NCBI GenBank assembly: GCA_937952095.1
Contig: CALFYG010000100.1
Coordinates: 1 to 26,312, forward strand
Direction of reading: 5' to 3'
Length of the DNA: 26,312 nucleotides
Origin: an uncultured Micrococcales bacterium
Lineage (GTDB): Bacteria > Actinomycetota > Actinomycetes > S36-B12 > UBA10799
Both the position numbers and the translations under genes were made by a program. The first letter of the stretch is position 1. The number at the start of each line of letters is the position of its first letter. The notes under the pieces were generated by a model. The model ran no database searches. It was not told where the DNA came from and worked only from the letters and a program-made list of their open reading frames with translations. Below are positions 7,065 through 14,573 of this stretch, piece after piece.

Positions 7065-7510
7065 GCGACACCCGTCGTGTCTACGACTCCGAGGACACCC
7101 TGCTGTTCATGCTGGACAACGGCGGCACTGTGCAGTTCATGGGTAGCTCGTTGACGATGCCCGTGGAACGGCGTTTCGGCGACCTCGAGGGTGTGCGGCG
7201 CTATCTGGCGGCGGTCCGGGAGCGACCGTGGGGCTTTCCGGACGTGCCGGCGCCCGAGGTGCGGTTGCGGCGGGGCCACACCAAGGCGCACTGGGAGGAC
7301 GGTGTCATCGCTTTGCCCGACGGCATCGGTCGCAAGGGCTGGGCCATGCGCGAGGTTGTGGTGCTGCATGAATACGCCCATCACGTGACGTGGCACACCG
7401 CCGGCGTCACCGGCCACGGCCAGCAGTTCCAGCAGGTGTATCTCGGGTTGCTCGAACATGCGGTGGGTCCGGAGGCGGCGTTCGTCGTGCGGGCGGGGCT
7501 GTCGGCCTGA
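7061..7510 (+). CDS. TIGR04338-like putative metallohydrolase
   Basis: The 149-residue protein has a zincin-type motif HEYAHH (His103, Glu104, His107) followed by GHGQQF (His119), which would supply the third metal ligand 12 residues on. The N-terminal segment RRVYDSEDTLL and the total length fit the actinobacterial TIGR04338 family. It should bind zinc and may cleave peptide bonds, but no substrate is known. The GTG start overlaps the DUF2786 stop, so the two proteins are probably made in fixed ratio and may act together. It ends exactly where the convergent sensor kinase gene ends. Confidence 0.85.
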   Translation: MSDTRRVYDSEDTLLFMLDNGGTVQFMGSSLTMPVERRFGDLEGVRRYLAAVRERPWGFPDVPAPEVRLRRGHTKAHWEDGVIALPDGIGRKGWAMREVVVLHEYAHHVTWHTAGVTGHGQQFQQVYLGLLEHAVGPEAAFVVRAGLSA

Positions 7511-8509
7511 TCAGTCGGCCAGTTGCACCTGACCGACCAGCGGGATGGAGATCGTGAAGGTGCAACCGTCGCTGCCGTTGTGCACTGCGATGGTGCCGCC
7601 GTGGCCCTGCACCACGCGCTGGCTGATCGTCAGACCGAGACCCACGCCGCCGTCTCCGGGGGTACGGGCACTGGTGCCCCGCCATCCGGCGTCGAAGACG
7701 CGGTGCAGTTGCTCCTCGGGTATCCCGCCGCACTGATCGCGCACGGACAGTCTCGCGTCGTGCCCGTCGTGCTCAACGGACACCGCCACGAACCCGTCGG
7801 GCCGCGTGTGCCGCAGGGCGTTGACGATGAGGTTGTTCACGGCGCGGGCCAGTTCCTTCGTGTCCCCTTGCACGATGATCGGGCCGTCGGCGGTCCCTTC
7901 GAGGGTGATGCCGAGCCGGTGGGCCAACGGCTGGTTGCCCGCGACGAGGTCGGAGGCGAGGTCGCCGAGATCCACGGGCTCGTGAACCATACGGGTGGCC
8001 GGGCTCTGCAGCCGCGACATGGTCGTGATGTCTTCGACGATGAGGCCCAGCGCGTCGACCTCCCGCAGCATCCGGGTCGGGTAGTCCTCGGGGGCGAGGC
8101 CGTCCTCGAGGGCCTCGGTCAGCACCCGCATCCGGGCCAGTGGGGTGCGCAGGTCGTGACCGAGCCACGCGATCAACTCCGAGCGGCGCTCCTCGATCGC
8201 CCGATCCCGCTGTTGCTCCGCGGCTTGGGCCTGCAGATGGGCGACCCGGCCGCCGACCAGCGCCCCGAAGCCCACCGCGATCGGTGTGGCCACCAACAGG
8301 ACCACGGCGATCACGAAGACCTGGTCGGGTTTGAGCAGCATGGTCTCGCTCGCGGTGGCCACACCGGCGGCCACGCTGGAAACGGGCACCAACGGGGCCA
8401 GGCGGATGGCCCAGGGGATGGACCGTCGACTGATCGCGAAGAGGCACGCCGTTGCCAGGGCGCCCAGGGCCACGGCCGCCACCAGCGAGAGCACGAGAGG
8501 CCCTGTCAC
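7511..8509 (-). CDS. Sensor histidine kinase
   Basis: From the GTG at 8509 the product is 332 residues. Three hydrophobic segments (about 4-26, 36-58, 63-86) make a small membrane sensor without a large extracytoplasmic domain or HAMP domain. The HisKA box is WLGHDLRTPLARM (His118) and the HATPase domain has AVNNLIVNALRHT (N box), RDQCGGIP (G1) and GVGLGL (G2). The G1 motif carries Cys where many kinases have Gly, but the Asp and GGI are kept, so it is probably active. The frame is open to 8542, but the GTG at 8509 overlaps the regulator's TGA (GTGA) and has GGGAG upstream, the usual coupled arrangement. With the cognate regulator it likely senses an envelope signal. Confidence 0.9.
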   Translation of the reverse strand: MTGPLVLSLVAAVALGALATACLFAISRRSIPWAIRLAPLVPVSSVAAGVATASETMLLKPDQVFVIAVVLLVATPIAVGFGALVGGRVAHLQAQAAEQQRDRAIEERRSELIAWLGHDLRTPLARMRVLTEALEDGLAPEDYPTRMLREVDALGLIVEDITTMSRLQSPATRMVHEPVDLGDLASDLVAGNQPLAHRLGITLEGTADGPIIVQGDTKELARAVNNLIVNALRHTRPDGFVAVSVEHDGHDARLSVRDQCGGIPEEQLHRVFDAGWRGTSARTPGDGGVGLGLTISQRVVQGHGGTIAVHNGSDGCTFTISIPLVGQVQLAD

Positions 8510-9192
8510 GATGTCGGCTCCCACCGATAGCCCACGCCCCACACCGTCACCAACCGCGACGGCTCCGCAGGATCGGGTTCGACCTTTTCGCGCAGTCTCC
8601 GCACATGCACCGTGACGGTCGACTTGTCACCGAAGTTCCACTCCCAGACGTCCTGGAGGAGTTGGTCGCGGCTCAACGCCTCCCCCGGGTGGTCCAGCAG
8701 GTAGGCCAGTAGATCGAACTCCCTGGTCGTCAGTCGCAGGTCGGCACCTTCGCGCGTGGCCCGCCGGGAACTCAGGTCGACGGTGAGGTCGCCGTCGGTG
8801 AGCACCCGCCCTGAGGCCTGCGCAGGTCGAGCGGAGCGGCGTAGCACTGACTGGATCCGCAACACGAGCTCCCGCGGACTGAAGGGTTTGACCACGTAGT
8901 CGTCGGCGCCGGCGGTCAGTCCCGCGATCCGGTCGATCTCCTCCGACCGTGCGGTCAGCAGGATCACCGGCAGCCCGGGCTGGACGGCGCGGATCTGCGC
9001 GCACAGCGACATCCCGTCGCCGTCGGGCAGCATCACATCGAGCACCAGCAGGTCGGGCTGCATGGTGTCGAGTTCGGTCAGCAGATCCGCCGCGGTCTCC
9101 ACATGGCGGCCGTCGAGTTCGGAGCGCTGAAGGTACTTCAGGAGCACCTCGCCGACCGTCCGGTCGTCGTCCACCACCAAGATCCCGCTCAC
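8506..9192 (-). CDS. OmpR/PhoB-family response regulator
   Basis: The 228-residue protein has a receiver domain (1-118) with Asp8/Asp9 in VVDDD, phospho-acceptor Asp52 in VLDVMLPDGDG, Thr80 in ILLTAR and Lys102 in VKPFSPREL. It is followed by a winged-helix DNA-binding domain (about 132-226) with LTTREFDLLAYLLDHPGEALSR and TVTVHVRRLREKVEPDP, ending in VWGVGYRWEP. I chose the GTG at 9192 because homologous receivers start directly at 'xILVVDDD'; the frame extends upstream to 9267 without domain support. It is cotranscribed with the kinase downstream and divergent from the Trx-like lipoprotein gene, whose promoter it could control. Confidence 0.92.
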   Translation of the reverse strand: MSGILVVDDDRTVGEVLLKYLQRSELDGRHVETAADLLTELDTMQPDLLVLDVMLPDGDGMSLCAQIRAVQPGLPVILLTARSEEIDRIAGLTAGADDYVVKPFSPRELVLRIQSVLRRSARPAQASGRVLTDGDLTVDLSSRRATREGADLRLTTREFDLLAYLLDHPGEALSRDQLLQDVWEWNFGDKSTVTVHVRRLREKVEPDPAEPSRLVTVWGVGYRWEPTS

Positions 9193-9323
9193 ACGTCCAC
9201 GGTAGGTGTTCGCGGCGTCCGCGGACAGTCCGCACAGCCCCGGTAAGACTTCCGTAACCGCCCTCAACCTTCCGCTGGCCGCGATCTTGGTGTCTCCTGA
9301 GGACAGTGACGAGAGGAAATGAC
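9193..9323. promoter_or_regulatory. Divergent promoter region with 11-bp-phased GGTAA/CGTAA repeats
   Basis: This 131-bp gap separates the two-component operon from the Trx/CcdA operon. It holds CGGTAAG (from 9241) and CCGTAAC (from 9252), the same face repeated at 11 bp, followed by CAACCTTCCG with a similar TTCCG word. Phased 11-bp repeats suit an OmpR-type regulator, and the adjacent regulator is the obvious candidate. I see no clear -35/-10 pair. Confidence 0.35.
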
Positions 9324-9797
9324 ATGAAGCGAATCCTGGTCCTCGTGGCTTCCGCGGGGGCCCTCACCCTGCTCGCCGCCTGTGGTGGCAGTGAGACCTC
9401 GACGCAGGATCCAAGCCCCGCCGCATCTGTGGCCGCGACCACCGAGGAGCCCACGACCGAGCCCAGCACGAAGGCTCCGGCAGTGCCCGCCGGTGCGTAT
9501 GTGGACTACGCGGACTACCAGGCCGACCAGCAGGCCTATGCCGCCGGCGATGTCGTGCTGTTCTTCAACGCGACCTGGTGTCCGACATGCCAAGAGGCGA
9601 CGAAGAATCTGGAGGCCGCGGACTTCCCCGAGGGCTTGACGGTCGTGAGCGTCGACTATGACTCCAACCTGGACCTCCGCAAGAAGTACGGCGTGACGAC
9701 CCAGCACACGTTCGTGCAGGTCGGCCCCGACGGCGAGCAGGTCAAGAAGTTCACCGGGTCGACGACGATTCCCCAGATCCAGGGCGAGCTGGCCTGA
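9324..9797 (+). CDS. Thioredoxin-fold lipoprotein (CPTC active site)
   Basis: The 157-residue product has a lipoprotein signal (MKRILVLVAS to LLAAC, lipid Cys20), a Thr/Pro-rich linker (about 24-57) and a thioredoxin fold with VVLFFNATWCPTCQ (active-site Cys86 and Cys89). The cis-Pro loop is less clear; TTQHTFVQVGPDG has Thr-Gln-His where 'TPT' is common. It probably reduces or exchanges disulfides on exported proteins. The ATG at 9324 has GAGGAAATGAC immediately upstream, the same ribosome site used by the copper chaperones at 25395 and 26031; an earlier GTG at 9306 is not preferred. The TGA overlaps the ATG of the CcdA-like gene, so the pair is coupled and CcdA is its likely electron donor. 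Confidence 0.9.
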   Translation: MKRILVLVASAGALTLLAACGGSETSTQDPSPAASVAATTEEPTTEPSTKAPAVPAGAYVDYADYQADQQAYAAGDVVLFFNATWCPTCQEATKNLEAADFPEGLTVVSVDYDSNLDLRKKYGVTTQHTFVQVGPDGEQVKKFTGSTTIPQIQGELA

Positions 9798-10558
9798 TGT
9801 TCGAACTCATCGGCGCACTGGTGGCCGGCGTCCTGACGGTGCTGGCGCCCTGCGTGCTACCGCTGCTGCCGGTGATCGTGGGTGGGTCGGTGGCTCAGCA
9901 GCCCGCAGTGAGCGGCGGTGGGGTTGCCGTGACGACCCGCACGCAGATCCGTGCCCCGCTGGTCATCACTGCCTCGCTCGGGATGTCCATCGTGGTGTTC
10001 ACCCTGCTGTTGAAGGCGACCACCGCGTTGATCGGCATCCCGCCGTCGGTGTGGGAGTGGGTATCGGGGTTGGTGCTGATCGGGCTCGGACTGGTCTTCG
10101 CGTTTCCCGCCACCTGGGAGCGGATCAGCGTCGCTCTGCGACTGCAGTCGCGAACCGGTACCCGTTTGACGGCTGCTCGGCAGCGCGAGGGCGTCGCCGG
10201 ATGGGTGCTCACGGGCGCAGCGCTGGGGCCCGTGTTCACATCCTGTTCCCCGCTCTACGGGTACGTCGTCGTCACCGTGCTACCGGCGGAGCCCGTCCGC
10301 GGACTCGTCCTGCTGCTCACCTACGTCCTGGGACTGTGCGCCACTCTGCTGGCCATCGCACTGCTCGGTCAGCGGGCCGTCTCCAAGTTGCGGTGGGCGG
10401 CAGATCCGGACGGCTGGCTGCGGCGTGGGCTCGGTTTCGTCTTCATCGCCGTCGGGGTCCTGGTCCTGACCGGCTGGATGAAGGACATCGAGACGTGGTT
10501 GATCGCCAACAGCCCGGTGCAACCGTGGAATCTCGATCGTGGGTTCCTGCCCGAATGA
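9797..10558 (+). CDS. CcdA-like cytochrome c biogenesis / DsbD transmembrane protein
   Basis: This 253-residue integral membrane protein has about six hydrophobic segments and the CcdA signature VLAPCVLPLLPVI at the N-terminus (Cys19) with a matching half GPVFTSCSPLYG (Cys150). The two cysteines are placed as in CcdA/DsbD, where they relay electrons from cytoplasmic thioredoxin across the membrane. Its start overlaps the stop of the thioredoxin-like lipoprotein gene by one base, so the likely role is to keep that lipoprotein reduced. No resB/resC cytochrome c synthesis genes are in the window, so a role in general thiol reduction or copper-protein maturation is equally possible. Confidence 0.92.
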   Translation: MFELIGALVAGVLTVLAPCVLPLLPVIVGGSVAQQPAVSGGGVAVTTRTQIRAPLVITASLGMSIVVFTLLLKATTALIGIPPSVWEWVSGLVLIGLGLVFAFPATWERISVALRLQSRTGTRLTAARQREGVAGWVLTGAALGPVFTSCSPLYGYVVVTVLPAEPVRGLVLLLTYVLGLCATLLAIALLGQRAVSKLRWAADPDGWLRRGLGFVFIAVGVLVLTGWMKDIETWLIANSPVQPWNLDRGFLPE

Positions 10559-10607
10559 CACCGTCGAAACCTCTAAGGTTGGGAGCAGTCAATCGTTGGA
10601 GGAAATC

Positions 10608-11072
10608 GTGCGCCGCTTTGCCGTTCTCGCCACCGCAGCCGTCGCTGTCGGCCTGCTCGCCACCGGGTGTTCGTCGACGGATGAGGCGCAACAGACGACC
10701 GAGAACGCCAACGCGGCGGTCTGTCTGTCCCTCGAGGGTCTCGCGGCCACGGTGGAGGGTCTGTCGACCGGGGTGACCGGGACTGGTGACGTCACCGTCA
10801 GCCAGGGCCAGGAAGCGATCAACCAGGTCGACGGCGCGTACCAGGCGGTCCTCACGAACATCTCGAAGCTCGATGAGGCGGTCAGCGACGAGGTGAGCAC
10901 CGCGCAGTCGCAGTTCGAGCAGGCGCAGATGCAGATCAAGGAGGGTCTGACCGGTCTCGACGGCGATTCGAGCCTGTCGGACGTGCCGGAGGAGGAGAAG
11001 CAGGCGATCGCCCAGCTGAGCACCAGTTACGAGGAGATGAACTCGAGTCTGGGCTGTGGCGATGCTTCTTAG
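10608..11072 (+). CDS. Small secreted lipoprotein of unknown function
   Basis: From the GTG at 10608 (GGAGG 7 nt upstream) the product is 154 residues with lipoprotein signal MRRFAVLATA to LLATGC (lipid Cys21). The mature part is acidic, Gln/Glu/Ser-rich and largely helical, with heptad-like stretches (INQVDGAYQAVLTNISKLDE and STAQSQFEQAQMQIKEG) that suggest a helical bundle or coiled coil. One Cys lies near the start (AVCLSLEG) and one near the end (LGCGDAS), and they could form a disulfide. I do not recognise the family. A TAAGGT -10-like box at 10574-10579 suggests its own promoter. The gene's end overlaps the start of dcd by 11 bp. Confidence 0.75.
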   Translation: MRRFAVLATAAVAVGLLATGCSSTDEAQQTTENANAAVCLSLEGLAATVEGLSTGVTGTGDVTVSQGQEAINQVDGAYQAVLTNISKLDEAVSDEVSTAQSQFEQAQMQIKEGLTGLDGDSSLSDVPEEEKQAIAQLSTSYEEMNSSLGCGDAS

Positions 11073-11640
11073 CGACGGAGGCATCCGCGCCGAGATCGAG
11101 AACGGCCGGGTCGGGGTCGATCCCTATGACGCCGACATGGTCCAGCCGTCGAGCATCGACGTGCGTCTCGACAGGTTCTTCCGGGTGTTCGAGAACCACC
11201 GCTACCCGTTCATCGACCCGTCGGCCGAGCAGGCGGAATTGACCCGCATGGTGGAGTCCGCACCCGAAGAGCCGTTCATCCTGCACCCCGGGGAGTTCGT
11301 GCTGGCCTCGACCTACGAGGTCATCACGCTGCCCGACGATATCGCCGGGCGACTGGAGGGTAAGTCGTCGCTGGGCCGGCTCGGCCTGCTCACCCACTCG
11401 ACGGCCGGATTCATCGACCCGGGCTTCTCGGGGCACGTGACCTTGGAGCTGTCGAACGTCGCGACGTTGCCCATCAAATTGTGGCCCGGCATGAAGATCG
11501 GTCAGTTGTGTCTGTTCCGGCTGGAGTCCCCGGCGGAGCATCCGTACGGCTCGGAGGTGTACGGATCGCGGTACCAGGGGCAACGCGGACCCACCCCGAG
11601 CAGGTCCTATCTGAACTTCCACCGCACGCAGATCGGCTGA
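11062..11640 (+). CDS. dcd: dCTP deaminase, probably bifunctional dCTP deaminase/dUTPase
   Basis: The 192-residue protein matches actinobacterial Dcd almost throughout: MLLSDGGIRAEI, MVQPSSIDVRLDRFFRVF, LEGKSSLGRLGLLTHSTAGF (Ser102, Arg106, Ala115), GHVTLEL (Glu129) and the C-terminal YQGQRGPTPSRSY lid. These residues fall at the numbers known for the M. tuberculosis Dcd:Dut enzyme, which turns dCTP directly into dUMP, ammonia and pyrophosphate for thymidylate synthesis. The ATG at 11062 is preferred over the GTG at 11056 because the family begins MLLSD. It overlaps the end of the upstream lipoprotein gene and has no strong ribosome site, so it may depend on translation of that gene. Confidence 0.95.
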   Translation: MLLSDGGIRAEIENGRVGVDPYDADMVQPSSIDVRLDRFFRVFENHRYPFIDPSAEQAELTRMVESAPEEPFILHPGEFVLASTYEVITLPDDIAGRLEGKSSLGRLGLLTHSTAGFIDPGFSGHVTLELSNVATLPIKLWPGMKIGQLCLFRLESPAEHPYGSEVYGSRYQGQRGPTPSRSYLNFHRTQIG

Positions 11641-11777
11641 GTCACACTCGGGTGGTCTTGGTCACCCTTGCGTGCAAGACGGCTGCGGAAGCCGTTCGTC
11701 AAGTTACACTTGAGAAACCGCCGCAACGCCACGCGCCTGCTTGCGAGATCTCGGGCGCTGCCGACGAAGGATAGTGA
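11641..11777 (+). promoter_or_regulatory. Leader region of the sulfate activation genes with palindrome CTTGCGTGCAAG
   Basis: This 137-bp gap precedes cysD. It contains the 12-bp palindrome CTTGC-GT-GCAAG at 11667-11678 and a TACACT -10-like box at 11705-11710. The palindrome would sit near the -35 region of that promoter and could be the operator of a sulfur-responsive repressor; this is inference. The start of cysD has only a weak purine stretch (GAAGGATAGTGA) upstream. Confidence 0.4.
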
Positions 11778-12692
11778 ATGTCAATCGACAACGAGACCTC
11801 CCGGGTGCTCGACGCCCTTGAGGCTGAAGCCATCTGGGTCTTCCGGGAGACCGCCGCCGCATTCGAACGGCCTGTGCTGCTGTACAGCATCGGCAAGGAC
11901 TCGACCGTCCTGCTGCACCTTGCGCGCAAGGCCTTCCACCCCGGTCCCATCCCTTTCCCGGTGATGCACATCGACACGGGCTGGAAGTTCCGTGCCATGT
12001 ACGAACTGCGCGACCGGACCGCCAAAGAGCTCGGGCTCGACCTGCGCCTGGCGACGAACCAGGAGGCGCGCGATCAGGGCGTGACGCCCTTCAGCCACGG
12101 CGCCCAGGAGTTCACCCGGATCATGAAGACGGTGGCGCTGCGCGCAGCCCTGGACGAGGGTCAGTTCGACATCGCTGTCGGTGGCGCCCGTCGGGATGAG
12201 GAGCGCAGCCGCGCCAAGGAGCGCATCTTCTCGCTGCGTGAGGCGGGTCATCGTTGGGAGCCCCGCAACCAGCGCCCGGAGTTCTGGCACACCGTGAACA
12301 ACTCTCTGACCAACGGGCAGACGATGCGGGTGTTCCCGCTGTCCAACTGGTCTGAGCTCGACGTGTGGCGCTACGTCGCTCGCGAGAACCTCGAGGTTGT
12401 GCCGCTGTACTTCACCGAGGAGCGTCCCGTGGTGCGCCGCCAGGGCACCTGGATCATGGTCGACGACGACCGCATGGAACTCGAGGCCGGTGAGCAGATC
12501 GAGATGCGACGCGTGCGCTTCCGTTCACTGGGCGACTACCCGCTGTCCGGTGCGGTTGAGGGTGAGGCGTCCGACGTCTACGACATCATCCGGGACATCG
12601 AGGTGAACCGGCAGTCCGAGCGGGCCGGGCGGCTCATCGACGGTGAGGGCGCCCAATCCATGGAGCGCAAGAAGGCGGAGGGCTACTTCTGA
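11778..12692 (+). CDS. cysD: Sulfate adenylyltransferase subunit 2
   Basis: The 304-residue length and motifs are typical of CysD, the catalytic half of ATP sulfurylase: PP-loop LLYSIGKDSTVLLHLARKAF (Ser37-Ser42), MHIDTGWKF, GGARRDEERSRAKERIFS, VFPLSNWSELDVW and the C-terminal SMERKKAEGYF. It adenylates sulfate to adenosine 5'-phosphosulfate using ATP, driven by the GTPase partner CysN. Its stop overlaps the ATG of the downstream cysNC by one base, so both subunits are made together. It feeds cysteine synthesis or sulfation of metabolites. It is standard for the family, with nothing missing. Confidence 0.97.
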   Translation: MSIDNETSRVLDALEAEAIWVFRETAAAFERPVLLYSIGKDSTVLLHLARKAFHPGPIPFPVMHIDTGWKFRAMYELRDRTAKELGLDLRLATNQEARDQGVTPFSHGAQEFTRIMKTVALRAALDEGQFDIAVGGARRDEERSRAKERIFSLREAGHRWEPRNQRPEFWHTVNNSLTNGQTMRVFPLSNWSELDVWRYVARENLEVVPLYFTEERPVVRRQGTWIMVDDDRMELEAGEQIEMRRVRFRSLGDYPLSGAVEGEASDVYDIIRDIEVNRQSERAGRLIDGEGAQSMERKKAEGYF

Positions 12693-14536
12693 TGAAGGCA
12701 CTGATCCGAGTCGTCGTCTGCGGCTCCGTCGACGACGGCAAGAGCACTCTGCTGGGCCGATTGCTTGCTGAGACCGGCTCCATCCCTGAGGACCAGCTCG
12801 AGTCCGCGCGGTTCACCCGCCGGCCCGGCTCCACCATCCCGTTGGGCGAGGTCGACTACAGCCTCGTGACGGACGGCCTTGAGGCCGAGCGCGAGCAGGG
12901 CATCACCATCGACGTGGCCTACCGCCACCTCATGCTGCCCAGCCGCCGGCGGGCGATCCTTGCCGACGCGCCGGGCCATGAGCAGTACACGCGCAACATG
13001 GCGGTCGCGGCCTCCACGGCCGACGTGGCGATCCTGCTCATCGACTCGATGCGCGGCACCAAGCGCCAGACCCACCGCCACTTGACCGTTTGCGGTCTGA
13101 TGGGTGTGAAGCACGTGGTCCTCGCCGTCAACAAGCTCGATGGTGTGGGTTACGACCAGGGGATCTACAACGAACTGGTGGCCGAGGTCTCCGACACCGC
13201 CCGCCGGATGGAGATCGAATCGGTCATCCCGGTTCCCGTCTCCGCGCTCGTCGGCGACAACGTCCTTGCGCACTCGCCCAACACCCCCTGGTACCACGGG
13301 CCGACATTGCTCGACGCGCTCGACGCCGCGGAGATCCCCGAGCACATCGACGGCGAGGTCCGGTTGCCGGTGCAGACCATCATCCGCGGCAAGGAGTTCC
13401 GCGGATACGGCGGAATCGTCGCGCAGGGTGCGGTCAGGGCCGGCCAGACCATCACCGTCGCCCAGTCCGGCCAGCAGGCCAAGATCGTCAAGCTGCACGG
13501 ACTCAAGGGCATCGAGCCCTTCGAGCCCGAGCAGGTCATCACCGGTGAGTCCGCGACCATCGAGCTCGACAAGGACATCGACATCGCACGCTCGGACCTG
13601 CTGGTCACTGGCGAGCCGCCGCAGTTGGCCGACCGGTTCGCCGCGGACATCGTGTGGATGTCCGACCAGCAACTGGCGCACGGCCGCTCGTACACACTTC
13701 GCTGTGGGCCGCTGGAGGTCCCTGCGACCGTGACCAACGTGCGTCACCGCCTCGACGTGACCAACGGCAACACGATGGCCGCGCGGTTGCTCGAGATCAA
13801 CGACGTGGGTCGTGTCGAGATCGCCACGTCCCGCCCGGTGACCCTCGAGGCCTACTCGGAGTCCCGGGAGACCGGTGGGTTCATCCTTGTCGACCGGATG
13901 AGTGGCGAGACGCTGGCGGCAGGACTGACCCGGTTCGCGCTGCGCCGTGCCACGAACGTCGTACCGCACCACTTCGAGGTGGACCGGGAGGCTCGCCAGG
14001 TCCTCAACGGGCACCCGGCGAAGGTCCTGTGGCTCACCGGTTTCTCCGGGTCGGGCAAGTCCACCATCGCCGACGCCGTGGAGCGCAAGTTGCACTCGCT
14101 GGGCATCCGTTCGTTCGTCCTCGACGGCGACAACCTGCGCAGCGGGTTGAACAAGGACCTCGGGTTCACCCCGGAGGACCGTGCCGAGAACGTGCGACGA
14201 GTGGCCGAGGTGGCGCACCTGATGTACGACGCAGGCATGGTGGTCATCGTGGCGCTGGTCTCGCCGTTCCGCGCCGACCGGCAGGCCGCCCGGTCGCTGT
14301 TCCCCGAGGGTGAGTTCCTCGAAGCCTGGGTCGATACCCCGATCGAGGTGGCGATGGAGCGCGACACCAAGGGTCTGTACGCGAAGTCCAAGTCCGGCAA
14401 CCTGCCCAACCTCACGGGCGTGGGTCAGCAGTACGAGGACCCGGAGAGCGCGGAACTGCACCTGTCCGGGACCGACCCGGTCGAGCAGAACGTGGACACC
14501 GTCCTGCGAATGCTGCTGCCCGACGCGGTCGACTGA
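12692..14536 (+). CDS. cysNC: Bifunctional sulfate adenylyltransferase subunit 1 / adenylylsulfate kinase
   Basis: The 614-residue fusion has a CysN GTPase part (about 1-440) with P-loop GSVDDGKST (11-19), the effector region REQGITIDVAYRH, G3 DAPGHEQYTRNM (92 on) and G4 NKLD (147-150), followed by beta-barrel domains. The CysC kinase part (about 445-614) has its own P-loop GFSGSGKST (450-458), the substrate loop FVLDGDNLRSGLNKDLGF and RVAEVAHLMYDAG. CysN powers APS formation by CysD, and CysC phosphorylates APS to PAPS. The same CysNC fusion occurs in mycobacteria and many proteobacteria. A long open frame on the opposite strand is a codon-bias shadow. Confidence 0.97.
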   Translation: MKALIRVVVCGSVDDGKSTLLGRLLAETGSIPEDQLESARFTRRPGSTIPLGEVDYSLVTDGLEAEREQGITIDVAYRHLMLPSRRRAILADAPGHEQYTRNMAVAASTADVAILLIDSMRGTKRQTHRHLTVCGLMGVKHVVLAVNKLDGVGYDQGIYNELVAEVSDTARRMEIESVIPVPVSALVGDNVLAHSPNTPWYHGPTLLDALDAAEIPEHIDGEVRLPVQTIIRGKEFRGYGGIVAQGAVRAGQTITVAQSGQQAKIVKLHGLKGIEPFEPEQVITGESATIELDKDIDIARSDLLVTGEPPQLADRFAADIVWMSDQQLAHGRSYTLRCGPLEVPATVTNVRHRLDVTNGNTMAARLLEINDVGRVEIATSRPVTLEAYSESRETGGFILVDRMSGETLAAGLTRFALRRATNVVPHHFEVDREARQVLNGHPAKVLWLTGFSGSGKSTIADAVERKLHSLGIRSFVLDGDNLRSGLNKDLGFTPEDRAENVRRVAEVAHLMYDAGMVVIVALVSPFRADRQAARSLFPEGEFLEAWVDTPIEVAMERDTKGLYAKSKSGNLPNLTGVGQQYEDPESAELHLSGTDPVEQNVDTVLRMLLPDAVD

Positions 14537-14560
14537 CGCGCGGACTGCGCACACGCTCTC

Positions 14561-14566
14561 TAGCCT
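14561..14566 (+). promoter_or_regulatory. -10 element TAGCCT before the GGDEF-EAL gene
   Basis: TAGCCT fits TANNNT and ends 7 nt before the GTG at 14574, so the transcript probably begins at the start codon. The identical hexamer with identical spacing precedes the gene at 21660. Confidence 0.5.
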
Positions 14567-14573
14567 TGGGAGC

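Noticed and set aside
9797..10558. A complete cytochrome c maturation (ResBC/Ccs) operon
   Set aside because: Only the Trx-like and CcdA-like genes are present; no ResB, ResC or CcsA-type protein is encoded nearby.
14310..14573. Upstream extension of the GGDEF-EAL frame into cysNC
   Set aside because: It lies entirely inside CysC coding DNA and is Ser/Arg-rich. A start at 14574 with a -10 box explains the gene.
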